Shown here: positions 8,894 to 18,446 of the stretch, one piece after another | Layout of the letters: every line of letters starts with the position of its first letter | Numbering within the stretch: position 1 is the first letter of the stretch | Position numbers and translations under genes: made by a program | Notes under the pieces: model-generated | The model's database searches: none | Told to the model about the DNA's origin: nothing | Seen by the model: only the letters and a program-made list of their open reading frames with translations | Assembly (NCBI GenBank): GCA_958422185.1 | Contig: CATZNW010000001.1 | Span: forward strand, 62,001 to 126,000 | Reading direction: 5' to 3' | Length of the DNA stretch: 64,000 nucleotides | Origin: an uncultured Clostridium sp. | Lineage (GTDB): Bacteria; Bacillota; Clostridia; Oscillospirales; Acutalibacteraceae

Positions 8894-10774
8894 ATGAAAA
8901 AGCTAAAGAAAGAATACGAGTTTCCCGTATATATTTTTAACAAAGGCGAAAATTACCGAGCATATGAGTTTTTTGGATGTCATAGAATTAAAGGAAATGA
9001 ATTCGCATTCAGGGTATGGGCGCCGAACGCCGTTTCCGTTGCCGTTTCCGGAGATTTCAACGGCTGGAACGAAAGCACGGATAAGATGGAGCTCATCTCC
9101 CCCGGGATATGGGAAGCAATCATAGACGGAGTAAATATTTATGACTGCTATAAATACGCCATCACTTCCGAGGACGGCCGTCTGCTCTATAAGGCGGATC
9201 CTTACGGATTTCACTGCGAAACCAGACCGGGCACAGCGTCAAAGGTATACGAGCTCGGCAACTATAAATGGAAAGACGCAAAATGGCAAAAGGAAAATCT
9301 GAAAGGATGTATACTTGAAAAGCCGGTAAATATATATGAGATCCATTTCGGATCCTGGAAAAAGAAGGAAAACGGGGACTATTATTCCTACCGTGAAATG
9401 GCTGACGAGCTTTTGCCCTATGTTACCGATATGGGGTACACACATATAGAAATGATGCCGCTTATGGAATATCCGTTCGACGGCTCATGGGGCTATCAGG
9501 TGACCGGTTATTTTGCACCTACCTCGCGATACGGCACACCGGATGACCTGATGTATTTTGTAGACAGATGCCATCAGGCGGGAATAGGCGTTATACTTGA
9601 CTGGGTGCCCGCCCATTTCCCGAAAGACGCCCACGGCCTATATGAATTTGACGGCAAACCGCTTTACGAATATTCCGATATGCGCAAAGGCGAACACAAG
9701 GAATGGGGAACAAGGGTTTTTGACTACGGCAGAAACGAAGTGAAAAGTTTTCTGATCTCATCCGCCATGTACTGGGCGGATATGTACCATTTTGACGGTT
9801 TGCGCGTTGACGCGGTCGCGTCCATGCTTTACCTTGACTACGGCAGGCAGGCGGGCGAATGGGTCGCCAACAAATACGGCTCAAATGAGAATCTTGAGGC
9901 TGTTGAGTTTTTCAAAGAACTGAACAGCGCAATGTTCAAAGAGCACCCCGCCGTTATGATGATAGCCGAGGAATCCACCGCATGGCCCATGATAACGATG
10001 CCTCCCGATGTCGGCGGACTTGGGTTCAATTTTAAATGGAATATGGGCTGGATGAACGATATGCTGCGGTATACTTCCATGGATCCGCTGTTCAGAAAAG
10101 GCAATCACAGCTGTATTACTTTTAGTTTCTTTTACGCTTTTTCCGAAAACTTTATTCTTCCCATCAGCCACGATGAGGTCGTTCACGGCAAATGCAGCCT
10201 GATCAACAAAATGCCGGGCGATTATGATATGAAATTTGAGGGCATGCGCCTGTTTTTATCCTATATGGCGGCGCACCCGGGCAAGAAGCTGCTGTTTATG
10301 GGTCAGGAGTTCGGCCAATTTAAGGAATGGGCCTATGAAGACGGCCTTGACTGGATGCTGCTTGATTATGAAAAGCACAGAAAACTGCTTGCTTTTTCGA
10401 AAGAACTTAACCATTTTTATAAAAACCGCCCCGAATTTTGGGAAATCGATTACAGCTGGGAAGGTTTCAGCTGGATCTCCAGCGATGACAACGCAAATTC
10501 CACAATAGCGTTTCGGAGAATAAGCAAATCCGGAAGCGAAATCATAGGAATATTCAACTTTACCCCAAACGAGCACAAGGAATACCGCATAGGCGTTCCG
10601 GAACCGGGAACATATAAAGTTATTTTTGATTCAAACCTTAAAAAATACGGCGGAAACAAAACAAGACTTTCAGGCACTTATAAAACCGCGAAAAAGCCGA
10701 TGCACGGATTTGACCAGAGCATAGGAGTGAAACTCGGCGGCTTGAACGCGTTATTTATTGAAAAGTCCAAATAA
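8894..10774 (+). CDS. glgB: 1,4-alpha-glucan branching enzyme
   Basis: 626 residues, GH13. An N-terminal CBM48-like domain (about 30-130, FRVWAPNAVSVAVSGDFNGWN) is followed by the catalytic barrel. The nucleophile lies in DGLRVDAVASM (about 303-313), the acid/base in IAEESTAWP, and the transition-state residues in ISHDEVVHGK. It forms alpha-1,6 branches in glycogen. The ATG follows AAGGAGA by nine bases. First gene of glgB-glgC-glgD-glgA, ending eight bases before the glgC ribosome site region. Confidence 0.95.
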   Translation: MKKLKKEYEFPVYIFNKGENYRAYEFFGCHRIKGNEFAFRVWAPNAVSVAVSGDFNGWNESTDKMELISPGIWEAIIDGVNIYDCYKYAITSEDGRLLYKADPYGFHCETRPGTASKVYELGNYKWKDAKWQKENLKGCILEKPVNIYEIHFGSWKKKENGDYYSYREMADELLPYVTDMGYTHIEMMPLMEYPFDGSWGYQVTGYFAPTSRYGTPDDLMYFVDRCHQAGIGVILDWVPAHFPKDAHGLYEFDGKPLYEYSDMRKGEHKEWGTRVFDYGRNEVKSFLISSAMYWADMYHFDGLRVDAVASMLYLDYGRQAGEWVANKYGSNENLEAVEFFKELNSAMFKEHPAVMMIAEESTAWPMITMPPDVGGLGFNFKWNMGWMNDMLRYTSMDPLFRKGNHSCITFSFFYAFSENFILPISHDEVVHGKCSLINKMPGDYDMKFEGMRLFLSYMAAHPGKKLLFMGQEFGQFKEWAYEDGLDWMLLDYEKHRKLLAFSKELNHFYKNRPEFWEIDYSWEGFSWISSDDNANSTIAFRRISKSGSEIIGIFNFTPNEHKEYRIGVPEPGTYKVIFDSNLKKYGGNKTRLSGTYKTAKKPMHGFDQSIGVKLGGLNALFIEKSK

Positions 10775-10788
10775 GGAGGAATGTGTTT

Positions 10789-11997
10789 ATGGCACATAAA
10801 TCAAACATTGTTGCTATGCTGCTTGCCGGCGGGCAGGGCAGCAGACTAGGTGTTCTTACAAAGAACATTGCTAAGCCCGCGGTTCCGTACGGCGGAAATT
10901 ACAGGATCATTGACTTCCCGCTTTCAAACTGCGTAAACAGCGGTATCTACACGGTCGGCGTGCTTACCCAGTATCAGCCTCTGGAACTCAATGATTATAT
11001 AGGAAACGGCCAGCCGTGGGATCTTGACAGGCAGAGCGGCGGCGTTCATGTGCTTTCTCCTTATGAGGCAATAGGCAGCAAGGAATGGTACAAGGGCACG
11101 GCAAACGCCATTTATCAGAACATAAACTTTATTGAAAAATATGATCCGGAGTATGTTGTTGTGCTTTCCGGCGACCATATCTATAAAATGAATTATGCAA
11201 AAATGGTTGACTTTCACGAGAAAAACAATGCTGACTGCACTATTGCAGTTCTTGAAGTGCCGTGGGAGGAAGCCTCGCGTTTCGGAATACTTGCAACGGA
11301 TGAAAACAACAAGATCTTTGAATTCGCCGAAAAACCTGCCGAGCCTAAATCAAATAAAGCGTCCATGGGCGTTTACGTTTTCAGCTGGGACAAGTTGAAA
11401 AAATATCTTGTTCAGGACGAAAATACACCGGGATCTTCAAACGATTTCGGAAAAAACATTATTCCTACAATGCTTGACGCCGGCGAAAGAATGTTTGCAT
11501 TTCCGTTTGAGGGTTACTGGAAAGACGTTGGCACGATAGATTCCCTTTGGGAAGCGAACCTTGATATCATTAACCCGAACGTTGACCTTGATCTGAGCGA
11601 CCCGAGCTGGAAGATATACAGCCGTAACCCCGTAAGTCCGCCGCACTATATCGGAAAGACGGCAAAGGTTGAATTATCCTCCGTTTCCGAAGGGTGTGAA
11701 ATTGAGGGCAGCGTAGACTACAGCGTTATTTCAAGCAACGTAAGGATCGAAGAGAACGCAGACATACGATACAGCGTTATTATGCCGGGCGCGGTCATCA
11801 AGAAAGGTGCAAAGGTATATTACTCCATAGTTGCCGAAAACGCTGTTATAGAAGAGGGCGCCCAGGTGGGCGAGATACCCGAACTGCTGCAAAACCCCGA
11901 GGACTGGGGAGTTGCCGTTGTTGGATCGGGTGCAACCGTTAAAAGCGATTCCAAAGTGGAGCCGGGCGCAATGATAGAATCCGGCAGGGAGGTGTGA
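10789..11997 (+). CDS. glgC: Glucose-1-phosphate adenylyltransferase, catalytic subunit
   Basis: 402 residues. The nucleotide-binding motif AMLLAGGQGSRLGVLT is intact, as are FPLSNCVNSGI and the hexapeptide-repeat beta-helix in the last 120 residues. It makes ADP-glucose, the committed donor for glycogen. The ATG at 10789 is nine bases after GGAGG; an in-frame GTG at 10783 is too close to that site. It overlaps the glgD ribosome site, consistent with assembly of a GlgC/GlgD hetero-oligomer. Confidence 0.95.
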   Translation: MAHKSNIVAMLLAGGQGSRLGVLTKNIAKPAVPYGGNYRIIDFPLSNCVNSGIYTVGVLTQYQPLELNDYIGNGQPWDLDRQSGGVHVLSPYEAIGSKEWYKGTANAIYQNINFIEKYDPEYVVVLSGDHIYKMNYAKMVDFHEKNNADCTIAVLEVPWEEASRFGILATDENNKIFEFAEKPAEPKSNKASMGVYVFSWDKLKKYLVQDENTPGSSNDFGKNIIPTMLDAGERMFAFPFEGYWKDVGTIDSLWEANLDIINPNVDLDLSDPSWKIYSRNPVSPPHYIGKTAKVELSSVSEGCEIEGSVDYSVISSNVRIEENADIRYSVIMPGAVIKKGAKVYYSIVAENAVIEEGAQVGEIPELLQNPEDWGVAVVGSGATVKSDSKVEPGAMIESGREV

Positions 11998-11999
11998 GC

Positions 12000-13124
12000 A
12001 TGAACGGAAAAAAAGTGTTGGGAATGATCTTTGCAAACATCCATGAAGGCACGTTAGACAGCCTAACTGCTATGAGAACGATGGGATCCGTTCCCTTTTG
12101 CTCAAGATACAGGCTTATTGATTTTCCGCTTTCAAACATGGTGGAGAGCGGAGTTACAAAAGTGGGCGTCATCACAAACGCGAATTTCCAGTCCCTTATG
12201 GACCATGTGGGCACAGGTAAGCCGTGGGACCTCAGCAGAAAGAATGACGGACTATTTATTTTGCCGCCCTTCAACGTTGGCAGCGCGACTATGTGGGGCA
12301 ACAGAATTGACGCTATTTACGGCAATATGGGCTTTCTTGAGCAGAGCAACCAGACATATGTGGTTATGTGCGACTGCAACAATGTGCTGTCGCTTGATTA
12401 TGAGGCGCTTTTTGACAGACACGAGGAAAGCGGCGCAGATATAACGGTTGTTGGCGTTAAGGCTCCGATGCCGGATAAAATTGGTTCCATTCTTTGCTTT
12501 GACAAGGTTGAGGAAGACGGGCGCATTACGGAAATGAGCCTCGACAGACATGACGAAGCTGAGATCTTCCACAGCGTAAACATAGTCATAATGAAAAAAT
12601 ATCTGCTTGAATCCCTGATCACGACCGCTCATTCAAAAAATGAGATCTCTTTTCAGAGAAATGTGCTCATGGCAAACGCTAAAAGCCTTAAAATCTACGC
12701 TTATGACGCTACGGATTCGTTCGTTGGCACTATTTCCAGCATTCAGGCTTACTACGATGTTTCCATGAAGCTGCTGGAAAAGGACAACAGGGATAAACTG
12801 TTCAGCAAAAACTTTCCCATCTATACAAAGGAAAGGGACGATATGCCGGCACTTTACGGAGCAGAATCCCAGCTCAGGAATTCCCTTGTGGCGGACGGCT
12901 GTATAATTGAAGGAACCGTTGAAAACTCCATAATTTTTAAAGGCGCCAAAATAGGAAAAGGCGCCGTTGTAAAAAATTCTATTCTTATGCAGGATACCGT
13001 AGTAGGCGAAAATTCCTCTCTCAGCTATGTTATTGCAGATAAAAACGTGAACATCAAAAACGGCGTGGAGCTTTCAGGCGCTCCCACCTTCCCTGTTACC
13101 CTGAGCAAGGGAACAAGGATTTAA
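12000..13124 (+). CDS. glgD: GlgD, non-catalytic partner of ADP-glucose pyrophosphorylase
   Basis: 374 residues, homologous to GlgC but with the N-terminal GGxGxRL pyrophosphorylase loop replaced by MIFANIHEGTLDSL, so it should not catalyse by itself. The C-terminal beta-helix repeats are kept. In Firmicutes GlgD raises the activity and changes the regulation of GlgC. The ATG at 12000 lies seven bases after GGAGG; a GTG at 11994 overlapping the glgC stop is also possible. Co-expressed with glgC, consistent with a hetero-oligomer. Confidence 0.92.
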   Translation: MNGKKVLGMIFANIHEGTLDSLTAMRTMGSVPFCSRYRLIDFPLSNMVESGVTKVGVITNANFQSLMDHVGTGKPWDLSRKNDGLFILPPFNVGSATMWGNRIDAIYGNMGFLEQSNQTYVVMCDCNNVLSLDYEALFDRHEESGADITVVGVKAPMPDKIGSILCFDKVEEDGRITEMSLDRHDEAEIFHSVNIVIMKKYLLESLITTAHSKNEISFQRNVLMANAKSLKIYAYDATDSFVGTISSIQAYYDVSMKLLEKDNRDKLFSKNFPIYTKERDDMPALYGAESQLRNSLVADGCIIEGTVENSIIFKGAKIGKGAVVKNSILMQDTVVGENSSLSYVIADKNVNIKNGVELSGAPTFPVTLSKGTRI

Positions 13125-13143
13125 GATTCGGGAGGTAAGATTT

Positions 13144-14565
13144 ATGAAAGTTTTATACGCCGCATCCGAGGCGAACCCGTTTATGGCCTCCGGCGGTCTT
13201 GGAGACGTTGCCGGCTCTCTGCCGATCGCGCTCAGGAAAAGACTTATAGGCTGCCGCGTTGTTATGCCGCTTTATGATTCAATAAAGCAGGAATATAAGG
13301 ACAAAATGAAATTCATAACGTCCATCTCCGTGCCCGTGAGCTGGAGAAGGCAGTACTGCGGCATTTTTGAAACAAAACTTAACGGTGTAATATTCTATTT
13401 TCTGGACAATCAATACTATTTTAAACGGGACGGGATCTACGGCCATTATGACGACGCAGAAAGATTTGCTTTTTTCGCAAGAGCTGTCCTTGAGATCATA
13501 CCCGCGATCGACTGGAAACCGGATATAATCCACTGCAATGACTGGCAGACTGCTCTTACACCGCTTTATTACAGCTGCTACTATGCAACAAGAATGGGAT
13601 ATGAAAATATAAAGACTGTTTTTACTATCCACAATATACAATATCAGGGCAAATACGGAAACGAACTGCTTGAGGACGTGCTTGGAATAGGCCCTGAGCA
13701 TTACGACCTGATCCAGTATGACGGGCTTGTAAACTTTATGAAAGCGGGGATCGAGTGCGCGAACAAAGTTACGACCGTTTCCCCGACTTATGCCAAAGAA
13801 ATTCTTGACCCTTGGTACTCATACGGACTTGATCCGATACTGAATCAGCGCTCCTGGAAACTGTGCGGTATATTAAACGGCATTGATACGGACAGCTATG
13901 ACCCGCAGACTGACACAGCTATCTGGGCAAACTACAATGCAGATGATTTTTCAAACAAGCAAAAAAACAAGGAAGAACTGCAGAAAACGATGGGGCTTGC
14001 AGTGCGCCCGGAAGTACCGCTTGTAGGTATAGTTACAAGGCTTGTGGGGCACAAGGGCGTGGATCTTATGCGTGAGGTACTTGAAAAAAGCCTTTGGGAA
14101 AGGGATATTCAGTATGTTGTTCTTGGATCAGGCGAATGGCAGTATGAAAGCTATTTCCGTGAACTGCATGACAAATATCCCGATAAAGTTGGTTTAAGAC
14201 TTGGCTTTGTGCCGGATCTTGCAAGAAAGATCTATGCCGGCGCGGATATGTTCCTTATGCCCAGCAAAAGTGAGCCGTGCGGACTTTCGCAGATGGTTGC
14301 GCTGCGCTACGGAACACTGCCGATCGTCCGCGAGACCGGCGGCCTCAGGGATTCCGTTTCCGACTGCGGCGACGGTGAGGGCAACGGCTTTACGTTTAAA
14401 ACATATGACGCTTATGATATGCTTGGCGCTATCTACAGGGCTGTGGACGCATATAATAACAAGGAATACTGGCCTACGCTTGTTGAGCGCGCGCTGCGCT
14501 GCGATATGAGCTGGGGCAAATCCGCAAACGAATATATTAAAATGTATAAATCGCTGCTGAAATAA
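13144..14565 (+). CDS. glgA: Glycogen synthase (ADP-glucose dependent)
   Basis: 473 residues, GT5, GT-B fold. The N-terminus VLYAASEANPFMASGGLGDVAGSLP aligns with the ADP-glucose-binding KxGGL motif, but the usual lysine is replaced (ASGGL). The C-terminal SKSEPCGLSQMVALRYGTLPIVRETGGL loop is intact. It extends alpha-1,4 chains. It is the last gene of the glycogen operon, with GGGAGG before the ATG and a strong terminator after the stop. Confidence 0.93.
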   Translation: MKVLYAASEANPFMASGGLGDVAGSLPIALRKRLIGCRVVMPLYDSIKQEYKDKMKFITSISVPVSWRRQYCGIFETKLNGVIFYFLDNQYYFKRDGIYGHYDDAERFAFFARAVLEIIPAIDWKPDIIHCNDWQTALTPLYYSCYYATRMGYENIKTVFTIHNIQYQGKYGNELLEDVLGIGPEHYDLIQYDGLVNFMKAGIECANKVTTVSPTYAKEILDPWYSYGLDPILNQRSWKLCGILNGIDTDSYDPQTDTAIWANYNADDFSNKQKNKEELQKTMGLAVRPEVPLVGIVTRLVGHKGVDLMREVLEKSLWERDIQYVVLGSGEWQYESYFRELHDKYPDKVGLRLGFVPDLARKIYAGADMFLMPSKSEPCGLSQMVALRYGTLPIVRETGGLRDSVSDCGDGEGNGFTFKTYDAYDMLGAIYRAVDAYNNKEYWPTLVERALRCDMSWGKSANEYIKMYKSLLK

Positions 14566-14572
14566 CAGTATA

Positions 14573-14613
14573 AAAAATGCCTGTTTCTGTTTTAAACAGA
14601 AACAGGCATTTTT
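14573..14613. terminator. Bidirectional terminator between glgA and the HxlR gene
   Basis: A near-perfect stem of about 19 base pairs (AAAAATGCCTGTTTCTG and its complement) with A-runs before and T-runs after. It can therefore stop both glgA and the convergent minus-strand regulator. Confidence 0.9.
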
Positions 14614-14638
14614 GTTTTCGGCTTGTTTATTAGATTTA

Positions 14639-14971
14639 TTACAATCTGTTCTGTTCGTCCCAGTCGCACATCATATCAAGGATAGGGATAAGCGACTTGC
14701 CGCGTTCGGTAAGGCTATACTCCACTTTTGGCGGGATTTGGGGATATTCTTTGCGGTCAACAAGTTTATCCGCCTCCAGTTCTTTTAAAGTGGAACTCAG
14801 TGTTTTATAGGAAATGGAGCCAATATACTTTTTCATTTCATTAAAGCGCACAACGCCGAAACGCATCAACGTATAAAGGATCGTCATTTTATATTTGCCG
14901 TTTATTAATGACAGGGTATAACTGAACCCCGTTTCTCCAAGATACTCATCTGAAATGCAGTTGCCATTCAT
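14639..14971 (-). CDS. HxlR-family transcriptional regulator
   Basis: 110 residues, a winged-helix protein of the HxlR/YodB type. LSLINGKYKMTILYTLMRFGVVRFNEMKKYI and the SISYKTLSSTLKELEADKLVDRKEY recognition region are typical, with the ERGKSLIPIL tail. Many members sense electrophiles or redox stress and control divergent oxidoreductases. Here it is divergent from two flavodoxin-fold reductases, so it is their likely regulator. A single cysteine near the N-terminus (NCISDE) and one near the C-terminus (MMCDWDE) could serve sensing, which is inference. AAAGGAGAG precedes the ATG. Confidence 0.9.
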   Translation of the reverse strand: MNGNCISDEYLGETGFSYTLSLINGKYKMTILYTLMRFGVVRFNEMKKYIGSISYKTLSSTLKELEADKLVDRKEYPQIPPKVEYSLTERGKSLIPILDMMCDWDEQNRL

Positions 14972-15013
14972 ATTACTAACTCTCCTTTAGTATGGTATAT
15001 AACTTATATGTTA

Positions 15014-15036
15014 GTACTGCACTTAAATGTGCGTAC
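15014..15036. promoter_or_regulatory. Inverted repeat, candidate HxlR operator
   Basis: GTACTGCAC and GTGCGTAC flank a TTAAAT centre in the 146-base divergent region, with one extra T in the left arm. It lies between the two start codons, where an operator for the adjacent HxlR protein would be expected. Binding is inference. Confidence 0.45.
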
Positions 15037-15117
15037 TTGTTTTTTATTATCATACAAGTTATGGTTATATTGTAAAATGCGGAAAAAGTCAATTCCGCAA
15101 AGGATGGAGAAATTCAA

Positions 15118-15663
15118 ATGGGCAAAAAAATCGTTGTAATTACAGGCAGTCCGCGCAAAGGCGGAAACAGTTTTGCGATGACGGACGCTTTTATCAGCGC
15201 TGCCGAGTCCAGAGGGCACACCGTTAAAAGATTTGACGCCGCCATGATGAAAATAGGCAGCTGCCACGCATGCGAGACCTGCTTTTCAACCGGAAAGGCC
15301 TGCTCTTTTGACGATGATTTCAACCTGATTGCGCCGGAAATCCTTGACGCTGACGTGATCGTATTTTCAACTCCTGTGTACTGGTACTCGATACCGTCAC
15401 AGATCAAGGGCGTAATTGACCGGATCTATTCCCTGGTTATCGGCGGAAAAGACATTGCCGGCAAAGGATGCGCGCTGATCGCCTGCTGCGAGGAAGAGGA
15501 TATGACAGTGCTGGACGGTGTTCGCGTTCCGATAGAGAGGACTGTCGCCCTTAACAAATGGCATATGGTAGGCGAAGTTCTTGTGCCCGGTGTTTTGAAC
15601 AAGGGAGATATCGATAAGACGAACGGCCGCAAAATGGCGGCAGATCTTGCTGAAAAGATTTAG
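15118..15663 (+). CDS. NADPH-dependent FMN reductase / iron-sulfur flavoprotein-like
   Basis: 181 residues with a flavodoxin-like fold. VVITGSPRKGGNS at the N-terminus is the FMN-phosphate loop, and STPVYWYSIPSQIKGVIDR forms the second flavin-binding segment. A cysteine cluster (SCHACETC, then a further C) around residues 44-60 resembles iron-sulfur flavoproteins, so it may carry a cluster or act in thiol redox chemistry. It is divergent from the HxlR regulator and 17 bases upstream of a paralogue. Confidence 0.85.
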   Translation: MGKKIVVITGSPRKGGNSFAMTDAFISAAESRGHTVKRFDAAMMKIGSCHACETCFSTGKACSFDDDFNLIAPEILDADVIVFSTPVYWYSIPSQIKGVIDRIYSLVIGGKDIAGKGCALIACCEEEDMTVLDGVRVPIERTVALNKWHMVGEVLVPGVLNKGDIDKTNGRKMAADLAEKI

Positions 15664-15680
15664 GGTAACGGAGGACGCAT

Positions 15681-16229
15681 ATGAGCAAAATAGTTATATT
15701 AAACGGCAGCCCGCGCAAAAGCGGAAATACTTCCGCACTTGTAAAAGCCTTTTCAGATGGCGCTGAGAGTGCGGGAAACAGCGTAACGGAATTTTTTATA
15801 GACTGTATGGACATTCACGGCTGCAAAGGCTGTTTCGGCGGAAACAGCGCGCGTGAATGCCCCTGCGTCCAAAAAGACGATATGAGCGAAATATACCCTG
15901 CTGTTAAGGAATGTGACGTTGTGGTTTTTGCAACACCGCTTTACTACTGGAATATGAGCGGACAGATAAGAACGGTCATTGACAGGCTCTTCGCACTTGA
16001 AGAGGGCGGAGAAAATTTACTTAGAGGCAACGGGCGCTCCTGTGCCCTGCTTATGGCAGCAGAGGGAAACGGCTTTGACGATGTTGCGCTTTATTACAGC
16101 CATCTTGCCGCGCATTTGCGCTGGAAAGATCTTGGCAGTGTGCTTGCAGGCGGAAACGGCGATATAGGAGATATAAAAGGCAAACCGGAACTGCAAAAAG
16201 CATACGACCTTGGCAGGTCAATAAAATAA
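15681..16229 (+). CDS. NADPH-dependent FMN reductase family protein, second paralogue
   Basis: 182 residues, the same fold as the preceding gene: VILNGSPRKSGNTSALV and ATPLYYWNMSGQIRTVIDR. It also has a cysteine-rich loop (GCKGC and ECPC at about 47-64). The two genes probably form one transcript under the HxlR regulator. Substrates cannot be assigned; quinones or nitroaromatics are usual for this family. An imperfect terminator follows. Confidence 0.85.
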   Translation: MSKIVILNGSPRKSGNTSALVKAFSDGAESAGNSVTEFFIDCMDIHGCKGCFGGNSARECPCVQKDDMSEIYPAVKECDVVVFATPLYYWNMSGQIRTVIDRLFALEEGGENLLRGNGRSCALLMAAEGNGFDDVALYYSHLAAHLRWKDLGSVLAGGNGDIGDIKGKPELQKAYDLGRSIK

Positions 16230-16253
16230 ATAAATTTCTTCTCATTGCCAAAA

Positions 16254-16290
16254 GACCCGAAGCGGTAACAAACCGTTCCGGGCCTTTTTT
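16254..16290 (+). terminator. Rho-independent terminator after the reductase pair
   Basis: An imperfect GC-rich hairpin (CCCG...CGGT / ACCG...CGGG) is followed by six T's at 16285-16290, just before the convergent end of tex. Confidence 0.75.
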
Positions 16291-16300
16291 CTTATATATG

Positions 16301-18442
16301 TCATTCCGGTTTCTTCATCGTAAGAGAAATACGTTTTTTGGCAGGTTCCACTGAAATCACCCAAACGGTTACGATCTGCCCCACCTTAAGCACCTCGGAC
16401 GGGTGCCTGATAAATCTGTTGGAGATCTGGGAGATATGCACAAGCCCGTCCTGATGCACGCCTATATCCACGAACGCGCCGAAATCTATCACATTTCTTA
16501 CCGTGCCTTTCAGTTCCATTCCGGGTTTCAGATCTTCCATGCTCATAACATCGGTCCTGAGCATCGGCGCGGGCAGTTCCTCACGAGGATCCCTGCCCGG
16601 TCTGCTGATCTCTGAAACGATATCGGCAAGGGTTGGCTCGCCCGTTTTGAGTTCTTCGGCAAGATCCTTTATACCGCGTGCTTTAACCGTTGCCGTAAGC
16701 TGTGTAATATTGCCGTTTGCGACGTCTTTTTTTGAAACGCCGCAGAGTTTCAGCAGCCTTTCGGCGATCTCGTATGATTCGGGGTGAACCGCAGTGTTAT
16801 CAAGCACATTTTCTCCGCCGTGTATTCTTAAAAACCCGGCGCACTGTTCATAAGCTTTCGGGCCCAGTTTTGGCACTTTCAAGAGCTGCTTTCTTGAAGT
16901 AAACGCACCGTTTTCCTCTCTGTATCTTACAATATTTTCCGCAACTGCCGACGATACGCCCGAAACCCGCTGCAAAAGCGACGGCGAAGCGGTATTGAGA
17001 TCTACTCCAACTGAGTTTACGCAGTCCTCAACAACAGCATCCAACGCGTGATTCAGTTCCTTTTGAGGCATATCGTGCTGATACTGCCCCACCCCGATTG
17101 ACTTGGGATCTATTTTAACGAGTTCAGCAAGCGGATCCTGAAGCCTTCTTGCAATGGAAACTGCCGAGCGAAGTGAAACATCATACTGGGGAAACTCCTG
17201 CGCAGCGAGCTTGGACGCGGAATATACCGAAGCTCCTGCCTCGCTTACTACCATATAGGTTATGCCGCAATCCAGCTCTTTGATCACTTCTGCGGCGAAT
17301 ACTTCCGTCTCGTGCGAAGCCGTACCGTTTCCGACAGCAAACATTTTTACTCCGTATTTGCGCACAAGATCTTTTATTATTTTCTTGGCCTCTTCCATCT
17401 TGCTGTGAGGCGGAGCACAATATATAACGGCCGTATCGAGCACCTTGCCGGTTTCATCAACAACGGCAACCTTACATCCCGTGCGGTAGCCGGGATCAAG
17501 ACCGATTGTGACCCTGCCGCGAACCGGCGGCTGCATAAGTAACTGCGCAGTGTTTTTGGCAAAAACCTTGATCGCATCCCCGCTTGCGCGGGCGGTCAGA
17601 TCATTTCTGATCTCCCGTTCGGTGGCCGGAAAAACAAGGCGTGAATAGGAATCTTCCGCCGCCCTGCGGACAAGGGCGGACGAGGCGTTTGAACCGTTTA
17701 CATAAAGCCCCGTAAGCACGCTCATTCCTATCTCTTTATCCAGTTCTATGTTTACTTTAAGTATGTTTTCCTTTTCACCGCGGTTAACGGCAAGGATCCT
17801 GTGATTCGCAATTTTAGAAACGGGCTCCGAATAATCCGCATAATTCTCATAAACGCCCAGATCTTCCGCCGAGCCTCTAACAGCAACGACTCCGTGGGCG
17901 CGCAGCATATATCTGAGCTGACGGCGTATATTCGCGTCATCGGAAATGATCTCAGCGATAATATCGCAGGCACCGTTTACGGCGTCCTCGGCATCGGGAA
18001 CTTCTTCGCTTATATAATCCTGCGCAGCGCTGTACGGGTCAAAATCATCGTTCTGATTTAGTATCCCGTCGGCAAGCGGCTGCAGACCTTTTGCCTTGGC
18101 AACAGAGGCCCTGGTTTTCCTTTTCGGTCTGTAAGGGCGGTAGATATCCTCCAGTTCCGTCAGAGTCCTGGCTCCGTCGATTGCCGCCAGAAGTTCATCC
18201 GTCATTGCACCCTGCTCTGTTATGGAAGACGTTACCTTTTCCTTTTGCTCTTCAAGCGACCTTAAATAATCCAGCCTGTCGCTTATTGCGCGCAGTATCT
18301 GGTCATCAAGCGAGCCCGTTGCCTCCTTTCTGTAGCGAGCAATAAACGGAATGGTATTTCCGTCGTCAAGAAGTTTCACAGTATTTTCGATCTGGTGTGA
18401 TCTGACATTAAATTCGTTTGCAAGAGTTTCAATTATGTTCAT
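16301..18442 (-). CDS. tex: Tex-family RNA-binding protein
   Basis: 713 residues, full length. An N-terminal Tex domain (IPFIARYRKEATGSLDD) is followed by a YqgF/RNase-H-like domain (VTIGLDPGYRTGCKVAV, about 320), helix-hairpin-helix motifs (about 490-560) and a C-terminal S1 domain (about 640-710, GAFVDIGVHQDGLVHISQ). Tex proteins bind nucleic acids and act in transcription and ribosome-associated processes. It follows corA by four bases and is probably co-transcribed. Confidence 0.95.
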   Translation of the reverse strand: MNIIETLANEFNVRSHQIENTVKLLDDGNTIPFIARYRKEATGSLDDQILRAISDRLDYLRSLEEQKEKVTSSITEQGAMTDELLAAIDGARTLTELEDIYRPYRPKRKTRASVAKAKGLQPLADGILNQNDDFDPYSAAQDYISEEVPDAEDAVNGACDIIAEIISDDANIRRQLRYMLRAHGVVAVRGSAEDLGVYENYADYSEPVSKIANHRILAVNRGEKENILKVNIELDKEIGMSVLTGLYVNGSNASSALVRRAAEDSYSRLVFPATEREIRNDLTARASGDAIKVFAKNTAQLLMQPPVRGRVTIGLDPGYRTGCKVAVVDETGKVLDTAVIYCAPPHSKMEEAKKIIKDLVRKYGVKMFAVGNGTASHETEVFAAEVIKELDCGITYMVVSEAGASVYSASKLAAQEFPQYDVSLRSAVSIARRLQDPLAELVKIDPKSIGVGQYQHDMPQKELNHALDAVVEDCVNSVGVDLNTASPSLLQRVSGVSSAVAENIVRYREENGAFTSRKQLLKVPKLGPKAYEQCAGFLRIHGGENVLDNTAVHPESYEIAERLLKLCGVSKKDVANGNITQLTATVKARGIKDLAEELKTGEPTLADIVSEISRPGRDPREELPAPMLRTDVMSMEDLKPGMELKGTVRNVIDFGAFVDIGVHQDGLVHISQISNRFIRHPSEVLKVGQIVTVWVISVEPAKKRISLTMKKPE

Positions 18443-18446
18443 AAAA

